DNA of 16,086 nt from Flavobacteriales bacterium UBA1531 (GCA_002323795.1 DCPZ01000002.1:1-16086), one strand, 5' to 3'; shown: positions 1 through 8,383, counted from the first letter of the stretch. Notes: generated by a model not told the origin, from the sequence alone. A program made the numbers and translations.

Positions 1-368
1 GGCCATCCAAATACACCTTTCACAATTCCTTTTGGCGTGTGAATATCGACACGCTTTGAGGGGGCGATTTGGTGATCGCTTCCCCCATTGCGTTTGAGGT
101 AGATGTAACCATCGGAGGTGATGTAATGCACGAAATAACTGATTTCGTCAGCATGTGCCTCGATGACTACCTTAAAGGGAGCATCAGGATTGATGACGCC
201 AACAACTGTCCCATATGTATCGACGATGTGCTCGTCGATGTAGGGACGGATGTAGTCGAGCCAAAGTTGCTGACCGCTGCTTTCGAATCCTGTCGGACTT
301 GCGTTGTTGAGATAGGCCTCTAGGAATTTCTCTGATGCCTTGCTGATGATGCTTTTCTTTTTTGCCAT
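1..368 (-). CDS. M42-family metallopeptidase (N-terminal part)
   Basis: This is the first 122 codons of a peptidase gene that runs off the left edge; the family is usually about 350-360 residues. M42 enzymes are cytosolic, two-metal aminopeptidases, often assembled as large dodecameric particles, that trim peptides from the N-terminus. The visible part contains the early TGFE motif (residues 26-29) and the metal-ligand motif HAD (H72, D74) in the phrase IEAHADEISYFV, then the DHQIAPSKRVDIHT stretch, all typical of the family in Bacteroidota. The ATG at 368 is the only methionine codon in the visible frame, so it is the likely start. It lies 104 bp after fadE on the same strand but has its own promoter-like box, so it is probably a separate transcript. 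The catalytic Glu and remaining metal ligands are outside the window. Confidence 0.9.
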   Translation of the reverse strand, partial: MAKKKSIISKASEKFLEAYLNNASPTGFESSGQQLWLDYIRPYIDEHIVDTYGTVVGVINPDAPFKVVIEAHADEISYFVHYITSDGYIYLKRNGGSDHQIAPSKRVDIHTPKGIVKGVFGW

Positions 369-372
369 GGGA

Positions 373-380
373 CAAAAGTA
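373..380 (-). promoter_or_regulatory. -7 box of the M42 peptidase gene
   Basis: On the minus strand this reads TACTTTTG, an exact match to the Bacteroidota -7 consensus TAnnTTTG. Only four bases (TCCC) separate it from the ATG. No clear TTG (-33) is present about 19 bp upstream. If it is used, the transcript would begin at or next to the start codon, giving a leaderless mRNA. Confidence 0.5.
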
Positions 381-471
381 CCCGCGCACCTCGCATTCAT
401 TCGCACGAATTCGCGTTTGATTTCAACAAATTTTTACGTGAGCTGTATAAATCGACTGTCCCTCTGAGGTG

Positions 472-2262
472 TCAAAGATTGTATTCGTTCTTATTGATGA
501 GATCGAGTGCAATCAGTTGACGTGCATCCTTCGTGTTGAAGTCCTCTGTTTTGGCAAATCGTTTCATCCCCATGAGCATCATCTTCAATTCATCGCCTTC
601 GGCGAAAGCAAGCAGTGCTTCTTTTCCGGAGCTGTGAATCCACTCTGATGCTTCATAAGTATAAACTCGCATGATGGCTTCTTGTACGCTTAAATCAGCT
701 TCGGTGCCGCGAATGCTTCGTAGTTTTTGAACCCGTAGGATCGTTGACTCAGCTGTGTACGCCCAAATGGCCATGTCCGCAATGCTCATTAGGATTTCTT
801 GTTCCTTCGCCAAGGTCATCATGAGCTTTTGTGCGGCAGACCCAGCGACCATGAGGATTGCTTTCTTGAAGTTTCGAACATATTGCAGCTGCTTTTCGAA
901 TAAATCCGTCGACGGGAGTGACATGTCGGGCACACCGGTTAACTCGGAAGATATCGCCATGGCTGGAGTCATCAGATCAATCTCACCTTTCATCGCCTTC
1001 TTGAGAATCATATCTACCGTGAGCATCCGGTTGATTTCATTCGTTCCTTCAAAGATCCGGTTGATTCGAGCATCTCGGTAGGCCAATTCGGCTCTAGTTT
1101 CGGCGCTGTACCCCATGCCTCCGTAGATCTGCACCGTCTCGTCAACGACGTAGTCAAGCACTTCTGAACCCAGTACTTTCATCATCGCACACTCCGGGGC
1201 AAAGTCAGCAATGCCCTTTAAGGTCGCTTCGCCATGCTCCATCCCTCCAGCTTTAAGCGCAGCAATTGCATCATCGATGTTTTGCGTTGCCCGGTAAAGA
1301 GCGGATTCTTTGGTGAAGAGTCGAATGGCGCTTTCGGCCAATTTGTATCGAATTGCTCCATATTTGGAAATCGAGCGGCCAAATTGCTCTCGTTCGTTTG
1401 CATATCGGACAGCGTGGGTGCAGGCATCTTTGGCTGCGCCGAGGACAGCCCCTCCCAATTTAATTCGTCCAATATTCAAGATATTGACTGCAATTTTGAA
1501 TCCTTTCTGGCGCTCGTAGAGAAGGTTTTCCGTTGGAACCTTGACATCACTGAAGAAAATCTGTCGGGTCGAAGAGCCCTTGATGCCCATCTTTTTTTCC
1601 TCTGGGTTTTTGGTAATCCCTTCTGCATGACCATCCACGATGAACGCGGTTAGATTTTCATCTTCATCGATTTTGGCAAAAACGATCATGACATCGGCGA
1701 ATCCGCCATTCGTAATCCACATCTTTTGGCCGTTGATGAGGTAGTGTTTGCCATCTTCAGTGAGTTTGGCAGTCGTTTTTCCATTGTTGGCATCTGACCC
1801 GGCACTCGGTTCAGTCAGGCAATAGCACCCTTTGAGTTGTCCCGAGGCGAGCCCAGGAATCCATTGTTGCTTTTGTGCTTCGTTGCCATAATAGAGAATG
1901 GGCAAGGTGCCTATTCCAGTATGAGCGCTAAAGCTCACACTGAAGGAATGTGCCCCGCCAATGGCTTCTGTAATCAGCATGGTCGATTTAAAGTCGAGTC
2001 CCATGCCGCCGAGATCTTCAGGCACCGAGCTGCCAACAAGTCCAAGCTGTCCAGCTTCCTCCATCAGCTTAGGCACGAGTCCTTCCTCTTGCTGTTCGAT
2101 GCGTTCGAGATTGGGGATGATGCGTTGTGCGACAAAGTCCAACGTCATTTGCTTCATCATGAGTTGTTCTTCGGACCACTCTTCAGGAATGAAAATATCG
2201 TCAGCGGCGGTTTCGCGGATGAGAAACTCGCCTCCACGCAGGGCATTTGATTGTTCAGACAT
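472..2262 (-). CDS. fadE: Acyl-CoA dehydrogenase FadE (long, 596-residue type)
   Basis: FAD-dependent enzyme of the first beta-oxidation step, turning acyl-CoA into trans-2-enoyl-CoA and passing electrons to an electron-transfer flavoprotein. The N-terminal helical domain covers about residues 30-145. The FAD/acyl-CoA motif CLTEPSAGSDA is at 148-158, and the C-terminal flavin domain carries the family signature QIYGGMGY (378-385). The expected catalytic base is E405 in IFEGTNEI. About 180 further residues follow, as in Bacillus FadE (YusJ, about 594 residues) and VLCAD-like enzymes, rather than the roughly 380 of short acyl-CoA dehydrogenases. It is the last gene of the marR-fadN-fadA-fadE cluster, 11 bp after fadA, so it is presumably cotranscribed. 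No convincing terminator hairpin was seen after its stop. The start gives a normal length for the family. Confidence 0.95.
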   Translation of the reverse strand: MSEQSNALRGGEFLIRETAADDIFIPEEWSEEQLMMKQMTLDFVAQRIIPNLERIEQQEEGLVPKLMEEAGQLGLVGSSVPEDLGGMGLDFKSTMLITEAIGGAHSFSVSFSAHTGIGTLPILYYGNEAQKQQWIPGLASGQLKGCYCLTEPSAGSDANNGKTTAKLTEDGKHYLINGQKMWITNGGFADVMIVFAKIDEDENLTAFIVDGHAEGITKNPEEKKMGIKGSSTRQIFFSDVKVPTENLLYERQKGFKIAVNILNIGRIKLGGAVLGAAKDACTHAVRYANEREQFGRSISKYGAIRYKLAESAIRLFTKESALYRATQNIDDAIAALKAGGMEHGEATLKGIADFAPECAMMKVLGSEVLDYVVDETVQIYGGMGYSAETRAELAYRDARINRIFEGTNEINRMLTVDMILKKAMKGEIDLMTPAMAISSELTGVPDMSLPSTDLFEKQLQYVRNFKKAILMVAGSAAQKLMMTLAKEQEILMSIADMAIWAYTAESTILRVQKLRSIRGTEADLSVQEAIMRVYTYEASEWIHSSGKEALLAFAEGDELKMMLMGMKRFAKTEDFNTKDARQLIALDLINKNEYNL

Positions 2263-2273
2263 ACTGAATTCGA

Positions 2274-3455
2274 TTAAGCGTTCATCATTTCAAAAACTCC
2301 AGCGGCTCCTTGACCGGTTCCTACGCACATGGTGACCATGCCGTAGCGCGCTTTGCGTTGCTGTAATTCGTTCATCAACTGGACAGTGAGCTTTGCTCCA
2401 GTGCAACCCAAGGGGTGACCCAAGGCGATGGCTCCTCCATTTGGATTCACAATACTGGGATCCAGATCCAGTTCTTTGAGCACGGCAACGGATTGTGAAG
2501 CGAAGGCTTCGTTCAATTCGATGGCACCAAGATCGTTTGTGGTCAACCCGGATTTACGCAGGGCTTCAGGTACGGCATGGATCGGACCCACTCCCATAAT
2601 TCGTGGTTCAAGGCCACTTACATGATAACTTGCTAGACGTGCTATGGGCTCTACGTTCAATTCTTTGAGCATTTTTTCAGAAACTACGAGTACGAACGCC
2701 GCACCGTCTGAGGTTTGCGAACTGTTTCCTGCTGTTACGCTTCCACCTTGTGCGAAAACAGGTCGCAATTTGGCCAGTCCGGCAACAGAAGATTGGCGGC
2801 GCACTCCTTCATCGGTGTCCACAAGATGTTTTCGTTCTTGTCGATTTTCCGACTCATCCAAGTAAATTTCGGATACTTCAATGGGAGCAATTCCGGAGGT
2901 AAATCGCCCTGCGTCAATGGCGGCAGCTGCGCGTAAATGGCTATCCAATGCAAATGCATCTTGTTGCTCCCGACTCACTTCGAAGTCCTTGGCAACGGCC
3001 TCTGCGGTGAGTCCCATGCCCCAATACCAATCTGGATTGGCTTTCGCAATTCTGGCGTTCGGCACGATGCGCCAGCCTCCAAATGGGATGGGGGACATGG
3101 ACTCAATACCTCCAGCTAGAATGCAGTTTGCCAAGCCCGCATGGATTTTGGCCGATGCGATGGCGATTGTTTCCAAGCCACTTGCACAATATCGATTCAC
3201 AGTCATTCCTGGCACTTTCTCGGTGTCAAGGCCCATGAGGCTCACCATTCTTCCGATGTTCAGGCCTTGTTCCGCCTCTGGTGTAGCATTTCCTACAATC
3301 ACGTCGTCAATGCGGTCTTTGCCCAATTGTGGGAAATCCCCAAGTAATTTCCGGATCACTTGCTCGCCTAAGTCGTCTGGTCTTACGAAACGAAATGCTC
3401 CTTTTCCAGACTTCCCAACCGGCGAGCGGTATCCTCCGATGATGTATGCGTTCAT
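2274..3455 (-). CDS. fadA: Acetyl-CoA acyltransferase (3-ketoacyl-CoA thiolase) FadA
   Basis: Thiolase that cleaves 3-ketoacyl-CoA with free CoA into acetyl-CoA and a shortened acyl-CoA, the last step of the cycle. At 393 residues it has the standard length. The nucleophilic cysteine is C90 in NRYCASGLE. The other catalytic elements are the NEAF motif (315-318), H347 in GGAIALGHPLG, and C377 in MCVGTGQGAAG near the C-terminus. The N-terminal phrase RSPVGKSGKGAF is typical of degradative thiolases. It lies between fadN (4 bp upstream) and fadE (11 bp downstream), the same gene order as the Bacillus subtilis fadN-fadA-fadE operon, which supports a role in degradation rather than in PHB or mevalonate synthesis. 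The ATG at 3455 is followed directly by conserved sequence. Confidence 0.96.
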   Translation of the reverse strand: MNAYIIGGYRSPVGKSGKGAFRFVRPDDLGEQVIRKLLGDFPQLGKDRIDDVIVGNATPEAEQGLNIGRMVSLMGLDTEKVPGMTVNRYCASGLETIAIASAKIHAGLANCILAGGIESMSPIPFGGWRIVPNARIAKANPDWYWGMGLTAEAVAKDFEVSREQQDAFALDSHLRAAAAIDAGRFTSGIAPIEVSEIYLDESENRQERKHLVDTDEGVRRQSSVAGLAKLRPVFAQGGSVTAGNSSQTSDGAAFVLVVSEKMLKELNVEPIARLASYHVSGLEPRIMGVGPIHAVPEALRKSGLTTNDLGAIELNEAFASQSVAVLKELDLDPSIVNPNGGAIALGHPLGCTGAKLTVQLMNELQQRKARYGMVTMCVGTGQGAAGVFEMMNA

Positions 3456-3459
3456 GGCT

Positions 3460-5838
3460 TTAGTTTCTTAGGATTTTGCCCTTTTGAATAAGGCTTTGCA
3501 TGCGTTCCAGCGTTTTGCGTTGCATGCACAATTCGACAAACGCTTTGCGCTCCAGGTCGAGTAAATACTGTTCGGACACTTCTGTTCTTTCACTCAAGTC
3601 GCCGCCACACATGGCATACCCCAGTTTTTCACTGATCAGTTGGTCGTGATCCGAAATGTAGTTTCCACTCTTCATGCTGTGCGCTCCCACATAAACAATG
3701 CCTAGGCCTTCTTGTCCAGCCACTGTGATATCTTTTCGCTCGAGTGGCATGGTATAGCCTGATGCAGCTAATTCCATAGCCGCTCTCTTTGCTTTTGAGA
3801 GCTGATCTTTTCGATTGACCACCACTTCGTCAATTCCTTCACGAAAGTAGCCCAGTTCGAAAGCTTCGTAAGCAGATGTGGCTACCTTGGCTTGTCCAAT
3901 TGTAAGGAATCGATCACGCAATCGATTGATGCGCATGTCGCCATTGTGCATTTCATCATTCAAGCGAACCACGAACTCTTTGGTGCCGCCTCCTGCCGGA
4001 ATCACTCCAATTCCAAATTCAACGAGGCCTATATATGTCTCTGCATGTGCGATGACTTTATCTGCATGCATGCAAAGTTCGCATCCGCCGCCGAGCGCCA
4101 TTTGATGTGGGGCAGCGACCACTGGGATGCCGGAATAGCGCATCCTCATCATGGTCCGCTGGAAGACTTGAATCGCGTGATTGAGATCGTCCCATTCTTG
4201 TTCGACAGCGAGCATGAAGATCATTCCGACATTGGCTCCTGCACTGAATTGAGCGCCCTCATTGGAAACTACGACTCCTTTCCATTGCTCCTCAGTCTCA
4301 GCAAGGTCAATGACCTTGTTCAGCCCTTCTATTACTTCGGATCCAATCGAATTCATTTTGGTGTGGAATGCGATGTTGAGAATCCCATCCCCCAAATCTT
4401 GAATGGTCGTTCCAGCATTTGACCAGACGATTGAAGACTCAGGAAGCCAGCTGAGGGCAATTCTGTCTTCTTGTCCTGGAATGGCTTCGTATTGGTTTTT
4501 TTGCGGGTTCCAACATTCCCGAATTCCATCGCGGTTTTGATAAAAAGTGCCATTGCTGTTTTGGGCGAACTGTTCTACCCATTTAGGGAGACTCAAACCT
4601 TTCGCTTTAATGGCCTCACAACCGGCTTCAAATCCGATGGCATCCCAGCTCTCAAATGCCCCAAGCTCCCAACCAAAACCAGCGCGTAACGCATCGTCAA
4701 TGCGATACGGTTCATTGGCAATTTCGGGCACTCGTTGGGCCACATAGGCAAAGACATCTCCGAAGATTCTCCGATAGAAATCGCCAGCTTCGTCGGTGCC
4801 GTTGAAAAGCAATCGCGTCCGATCCGATAAACTGTCTACTGCTTTGGCGGCATCGAGCGTGGCAAATTTAACTTTGTTTTTGGATCGGTATTCGAGTGTT
4901 TTGAGGTCGAGCACCAGGATCTCACTCTTGCCTTGGTCACTCTTCACTTTTTTGTAAAAACCGGCACCGGACTTTGCCCCAAGGTGATCGTTGTCAACCA
5001 AGTGCTGCACGTAATGAGGGATTTCAAAGACTTCACGTCGTTCGTCATCTGCGCAATTATCAGCGACTCCTTTGGCCACATGCACGAGGGTGTCGAGCCC
5101 CACGACATCACATGTGCGGAAGGTGGCACTTTTGGGTCGTCCCATTGCTGGTCCAGTTAACTTATCCACGGCTTCAACGGATAAGCCCATCTCTTGCACG
5201 GTGTGAAACAAGGCTTGAATAGCAAACACACCGACTCGGTTGGCTATAAATGCCGGCGTGTCTTTGCATAAAACGATTTGCTTTCCAAGGATTTTTTCAC
5301 CGTAGCGCGCAAAGAAATCGAGTACCTCTGGCTTGGTTTGAGGACCAGGGATGATTTCGAGGAGCGGCAAATAACGAGGCGGATTGAAGAAATGTGTGCC
5401 GCAGAAATGCGCTTGGAAATCTTCGGATCGACCTTCGCTGAGCTGTCCAATGGGAATCCCAGAGGTGTTGCTGGTGATGAGCGTTCCTGGTTTTCGAACT
5501 GTTTCGATGCGTTCAAAGAGTTGTTGCTTAATGTCGAGTCGCTCGACGATGACTTCAATGATCCAGTCGCATTCGCTGAGCTTTCCGAGGTCATCATCGA
5601 AATTACCCACTTGAATCCGCTTCACAAATCGCTTTGAATAAATGGGGGACGGATTGGATTTCAATGACGCCTTCAGATGGCCGGCTGCAATGGCATTTCG
5701 TGGGCCTTCTTTAGCGGGGAGGTCAAGCAAAAGAACTTCCGATCCGGTTTGAGCGAGATGACAGGCGATTCGTGAACCCATCACGCCTGATCCAAGGACA
5801 GCGACGCGTTTAATTTTGTGCAAAGGAAGTGTGGTCAT
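3460..5838 (-). CDS. fadN: 3-hydroxyacyl-CoA dehydrogenase / enoyl-CoA hydratase FadN
   Basis: Bifunctional enzyme for the two middle steps of beta-oxidation: hydration of enoyl-CoA and NAD-dependent oxidation of 3-hydroxyacyl-CoA. The dehydrogenase half comes first. It has a Rossmann motif GSGVMGS at 16-22, the catalytic pair H149 (GTHFFNPPR) and E161 (LLEII), and the helical C-terminal dehydrogenase domain to about residue 400. The hydratase (crotonase) half spans about 470-700, with an oxyanion-hole segment QFSAGAN at 530-536, GGGCEL with E587, and E607 in EFGIGVIPAGGGTK. This order (dehydrogenase before hydratase) and the length of 792 match Bacillus FadN (YusL, about 789), not proteobacterial FadB/FadJ, where the hydratase comes first. 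It follows the marR gene by 14 bp and precedes fadA by 4 bp, so one operon is likely. Confidence 0.95.
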   Translation of the reverse strand: MTTLPLHKIKRVAVLGSGVMGSRIACHLAQTGSEVLLLDLPAKEGPRNAIAAGHLKASLKSNPSPIYSKRFVKRIQVGNFDDDLGKLSECDWIIEVIVERLDIKQQLFERIETVRKPGTLITSNTSGIPIGQLSEGRSEDFQAHFCGTHFFNPPRYLPLLEIIPGPQTKPEVLDFFARYGEKILGKQIVLCKDTPAFIANRVGVFAIQALFHTVQEMGLSVEAVDKLTGPAMGRPKSATFRTCDVVGLDTLVHVAKGVADNCADDERREVFEIPHYVQHLVDNDHLGAKSGAGFYKKVKSDQGKSEILVLDLKTLEYRSKNKVKFATLDAAKAVDSLSDRTRLLFNGTDEAGDFYRRIFGDVFAYVAQRVPEIANEPYRIDDALRAGFGWELGAFESWDAIGFEAGCEAIKAKGLSLPKWVEQFAQNSNGTFYQNRDGIRECWNPQKNQYEAIPGQEDRIALSWLPESSIVWSNAGTTIQDLGDGILNIAFHTKMNSIGSEVIEGLNKVIDLAETEEQWKGVVVSNEGAQFSAGANVGMIFMLAVEQEWDDLNHAIQVFQRTMMRMRYSGIPVVAAPHQMALGGGCELCMHADKVIAHAETYIGLVEFGIGVIPAGGGTKEFVVRLNDEMHNGDMRINRLRDRFLTIGQAKVATSAYEAFELGYFREGIDEVVVNRKDQLSKAKRAAMELAASGYTMPLERKDITVAGQEGLGIVYVGAHSMKSGNYISDHDQLISEKLGYAMCGGDLSERTEVSEQYLLDLERKAFVELCMQRKTLERMQSLIQKGKILRN

Positions 5839-5852
5839 CGAGGTGATTGAGA

Positions 5853-6311
5853 TTATTGAGTTTGCTTTTGAATGTTTTGGAGGAGGTCTTCAGGATGGTC
5901 CAAAATTTCATTCAACCGTTTCATTTCTTCGAGCAATCGAGTGACTGATTCGGATCCTAGTAGCTCACGAAGTCGGTTGTTTACTGTTATTACGAGATCC
6001 CGGGCTTGTCTGCGTGCGGTGATGCCTTGTTTGGTCAAGAAAACACGCATCACTCGCCCATCAGTGGGGTCGGGGATTCTTTCGATGAGGCCGATCGACT
6101 CCATGCTTCGCAGTGATCGGCTGAGACTAGTCGGTTCCATGCCCATCTTTGGACCAAGCTGAGTTGACGGAGTTCCCGCTCGTTCCGTATGCAGAAGAAT
6201 GAAAACGTATGAAAAGGGAATGCCGCGCCGGTCTGCTTCCGATGCATAAAGCCGCGAAAGTTTTGTCCAGCCCCAGCGCAGGTGAAAATCAATTGTCTCA
6301 TTCGGCTTCAT
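5853..6311 (-). CDS. MarR-family transcriptional regulator of the fad operon
   Basis: A 152-residue winged-helix DNA-binding protein, the usual MarR length. The recognition helix region is around TSLSRSLRSMESIGLIER (about residues 65-82), followed by the family's wing motif DPTDGRVMRVFLTKQG with its D-x-R element. Long helices on both sides are expected to form the dimer interface. It is the first gene of the cluster, 14 bp before fadN. MarR proteins usually repress their own operon and release DNA on binding a small ligand; an acyl-CoA or free fatty acid would fit here, but this is inference from context. Two near-palindromic repeats on its promoter (see separate entries) are the obvious candidate binding sites. 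Gram-positive fadNAE operons use a TetR-type FadR instead. Confidence 0.9.
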   Translation of the reverse strand: MKPNETIDFHLRWGWTKLSRLYASEADRRGIPFSYVFILLHTERAGTPSTQLGPKMGMEPTSLSRSLRSMESIGLIERIPDPTDGRVMRVFLTKQGITARRQARDLVITVNNRLRELLGSESVTRLLEEMKRLNEILDHPEDLLQNIQKQTQ

Positions 6312-6328
6312 CGTTACAATGTACGAAA

Positions 6329-6358
6329 CAAAAGTTATGCACGCATAGCAAAAACCAA
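6329..6358 (-). promoter_or_regulatory. Promoter of the marR-fadN-fadA-fadE operon
   Basis: On the minus strand, a TTG (6358-6356) is followed after 18 bases by TAACTTTTG (6337-6329), one base longer than the Bacteroidota -7 consensus TAnnTTTG. The arrangement TTG-N18/19-(T)AACTTTTG is close to the known -33/-7 promoter type. It ends 17 bp before the regulator's ATG, giving a short leader. It overlaps the two candidate operators. Confidence 0.55.
6335..6348. promoter_or_regulatory. Candidate MarR operator, site 1
   Basis: TTATGCACGCATAG contains the perfect inverted repeat TATGC-AC-GCATA. It overlaps the upstream end of the -7 box, so a bound dimer would block RNA polymerase. It is repeated with 11 of 14 bases identical 27 bp away (6362-6375). 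Assignment to the adjacent MarR protein is inference from position. Confidence 0.45.
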
Positions 6359-6361
6359 GAA

Positions 6362-6375
6362 TTATGTGCGCATGG
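6362..6375. promoter_or_regulatory. Candidate MarR operator, site 2
   Basis: TTATGTGCGCATGG is a degenerate copy of site 1 (11 of 14 bases identical) in the same orientation, lying just upstream of the -33 TTG. The centre-to-centre spacing of 27 bp puts it roughly two and a half helical turns from site 1, so the two dimers would sit on different faces unless the DNA bends. Confidence 0.4.
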
Positions 6376-6416
6376 GAAAAAAGCGAAAGTGAAAACCGAA
6401 ATACCCCGCTATGGTC

Positions 6417-7079
6417 TCAGATCAGCTTGCCATCGGAAAGCTTGACGACATGGTCTCCTCTCTCTGCGAGTTTTTCATTGTGGGTAACAACGATGAAAGT
6501 TTGTTTGACCCTATCGCGCAATTCTACGAATAGATCAAAAAGCGATTCGGCATTGTCTGAATCTAGATTTCCAGTAGGCTCATCGGCTAAAACGACACTG
6601 GGTTGATTCATAAGTGCTCGAGCTGCGGCGACCCGTTGTTGTTCGCCGCCACTGAGGGTGCTAGGGGATTTCTGCAGGTGATCTTGCAGACCAAGCTCCA
6701 CAAGCAGTTGCGTTGCGTAACTTTTCGCTTCTTTGTCATTGCGGCCAGCAATCCAAGCGGGCATGAGGACATTTTCAAGTGCCGTAAATTCAGGAAGCAA
6801 CCGATGAAATTGGAAAATAAAACCAATGTGTTGATTTCGAAATGCAGCAAGCTGCTTTCGATTTAGGGCATGCACGTCTTGATTGTCAATTCGAAGTGTT
6901 CCAGAATCTGGCGTGTTCAAGGTTCCCAAAATCTGAAGCAACGTAGTTTTTCCCGCACCTGAAGCACCGACGATGGATGTAATCTGACTTTTTGGAATGT
7001 CCAGGTCGATTCCTTTCAGTACATCAAATGAGTCAAATTGTTTCGTAATGCCGCGTGCTTGAATCATAGTCACATTCAT
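6417..7079 (-). CDS. lolD: ABC transporter ATP-binding protein, LolD-like
   Basis: A 220-residue ABC ATPase of the LolD/MacB subfamily, which powers the extraction of lipoproteins from the inner membrane or related mechanotransmission machines. Visible motifs: Walker A GASGAGKT (38-45), Q-loop glutamine Q90, signature LSGGEQQRV (142-150), Walker B with DEPTGNLD (166-173, catalytic E167), and H-loop H200 (VVTHNEKLA). The DEPTGNLD phrase is typical of this subfamily. No membrane partner (LolC/E-like) is adjacent, so the partner must lie elsewhere. Two in-frame starts exist, at 7079 and at 7067 (MIQARG); the second fits usual LolD N-termini better. A poor -7-like sequence, GTAGTTTG, lies at 7092-7085, next to a short palindrome GTTTGCAAAC (7080-7089). 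It is divergent from sucC across 67 bp. Lol function specifically is inference. Confidence 0.88.
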   Translation of the reverse strand: MNVTMIQARGITKQFDSFDVLKGIDLDIPKSQITSIVGASGAGKTTLLQILGTLNTPDSGTLRIDNQDVHALNRKQLAAFRNQHIGFIFQFHRLLPEFTALENVLMPAWIAGRNDKEAKSYATQLLVELGLQDHLQKSPSTLSGGEQQRVAAARALMNQPSVVLADEPTGNLDSDNAESLFDLFVELRDRVKQTFIVVTHNEKLAERGDHVVKLSDGKLI

Positions 7080-7116
7080 GTTTGCAAACTACATCAGAAA
7101 CGGGCCTTCTGTTGAT

Positions 7117-7124
7117 TACATTTG
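7117..7124 (+). promoter_or_regulatory. -7 box of sucC
   Basis: TACATTTG matches TAnnTTTG exactly and ends 22 bp before the sucC ATG. It is also followed by GC, like the rRNA promoters in this window. No TTG is found at the ideal 19-bp spacing upstream, so the -33 element is weak. Confidence 0.55.
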
Positions 7125-7146
7125 CATCGAATTTGAACGCAGAAAC

Positions 7147-8358
7147 ATGAACATTCACGAGTATCAGGGAAAATCCATTTTGAAAAGCTTTGGTGTGGCC
7201 ATTCAAAATGGCCGTGTGGCGGAAACTCCAGAAGAGGCGCACGAGGCAGCGGTGGCATTAGCGGATGAAACAGGTACAAGTTGGTTCGTCGTGAAAGCTC
7301 AAATCCACGCGGGAGGACGAGGTAAAGGTTCCGTAACCGAGACCGGCTCGCATGGGGTTGTCATCGCCAAAGGCTTAGATCAAGTCAAGGAGAAGGCAGC
7401 GGGAATCCTCGGAGGTCACCTCGTCACAGCACAGACCAGTGCTGACGGAAAGCAAGTGAGCAAAGTGTTGATTGCAGAAGATGTTTATGGTCCTGGCGAC
7501 AGCGAACCTTCGGAGATTTACATGAGTGTCTTGTTGGATCGTGCGAATGGTCAAAACATCATCATGTATTCGCCGCAAGGAGGAATGGACATCGAAGCTG
7601 TTGCTGAAGAAACACCAGAACTTATTTTCAAAGAAGCAATCGACCCAACGTTGGGACTTCAGGGGTTTCAGTCTCGACGCATCGCGTTCAATCTAGGACT
7701 CTCCGGTAAAGCCTTCAAAGAGATGAGCAAATTCGTTCACGCTCTATACAATGCTTACGTCGGAAGTGATGCGACCATGTTCGAAATCAATCCGGTTTTG
7801 AAGACTTCTGACGATCGAGTCATTGCTGTTGATGCTAAGGTTTCCTTGGACGGCAACGCGTTGTACCGCCACAAGGATTATGCTGCGATGCGGGATGTCA
7901 CTGAAGAGGATGCTACCGAAGTCGAAGCAGATGCGGCCGGTTTGAACTACGTCAAGCTTGATGGTAATGTAGGATGCATGGTCAACGGAGCCGGATTGGC
8001 GATGGCGACCATGGACATCATAAAGTTGAGCGGAGGAGAGCCAGCCAATTTCTTAGACGTTGGTGGCACAGCAGACGCAGCTCGTGTCGAGAAGGCTTTT
8101 AGAATCATCTTAAAAGACCCTGAAGTCAAGGCCATATTGGTCAATATTTTTGGAGGCATTGTCCGGTGTGACCGAGTGGCACAGGGAGTTGTGGATGCGT
8201 ACAAAAACATGGGCAACATCGAAGTGCCGATCATCGTTCGTCTTCAAGGGACAAATGCTGCCGAAGCCAAGGCATTGATTGACGCCTCGGGTCTTGAAGT
8301 CCGTTCAGTCATTCAATTGCAAGATGCCGCGGATGCCGTCGCTGACGTTTTAGCCTGA
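7147..8358 (+). CDS. sucC: Succinyl-CoA synthetase (ADP/GDP-forming), beta subunit
   Basis: TCA-cycle enzyme subunit that, with SucD, interconverts succinyl-CoA and succinate while making ATP or GTP. At 403 residues it has the normal length. The start at 7147 gives the family N-terminus MNIHEYQGKSILKSFGV; an earlier in-frame ATG at 7078 would add 23 non-conserved residues across the promoter and is rejected. The ATP-grasp domain shows the HAGGRGKG loop (about residues 51-58) and the metal-binding region FEINPV. The C-terminal ligase domain has FLDVGGTAD and ILVNIFGGIVRCD, which contact the SucD phosphohistidine. No sucD is present in the window, so the two subunits are encoded apart here. It converges with the O-methyltransferase gene, 25 bp away; only a weak stem (CTCA/TGAG, 8383-8393) followed by T5 could serve as terminator. 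Confidence 0.97.
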   Translation: MNIHEYQGKSILKSFGVAIQNGRVAETPEEAHEAAVALADETGTSWFVVKAQIHAGGRGKGSVTETGSHGVVIAKGLDQVKEKAAGILGGHLVTAQTSADGKQVSKVLIAEDVYGPGDSEPSEIYMSVLLDRANGQNIIMYSPQGGMDIEAVAEETPELIFKEAIDPTLGLQGFQSRRIAFNLGLSGKAFKEMSKFVHALYNAYVGSDATMFEINPVLKTSDDRVIAVDAKVSLDGNALYRHKDYAAMRDVTEEDATEVEADAAGLNYVKLDGNVGCMVNGAGLAMATMDIIKLSGGEPANFLDVGGTADAARVEKAFRIILKDPEVKAILVNIFGGIVRCDRVAQGVVDAYKNMGNIEVPIIVRLQGTNAAEAKALIDASGLEVRSVIQLQDAADAVADVLA

Positions 8359-8383
8359 TCCAACACACAGGGTCTAAATCGGC

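Noticed and set aside
2881..3471. 196-codon open frame antisense to fadA, and a 176-codon one antisense to fadN (3892-4422)
   Set aside because: They are mirror frames of strongly conserved enzyme genes; their proteins show no domain, no sensible start context and no promoter box.
7080..7089. Perfect palindrome GTTTGCAAAC between lolD and sucC
   Set aside because: Ten bases with no second copy and no nearby regulator; could be chance.
7078..7146. 23-residue N-terminal extension of SucC
   Set aside because: It reads through the promoter box and overlaps the lolD start; the family N-terminus MNIHEYQGK begins at 7147.
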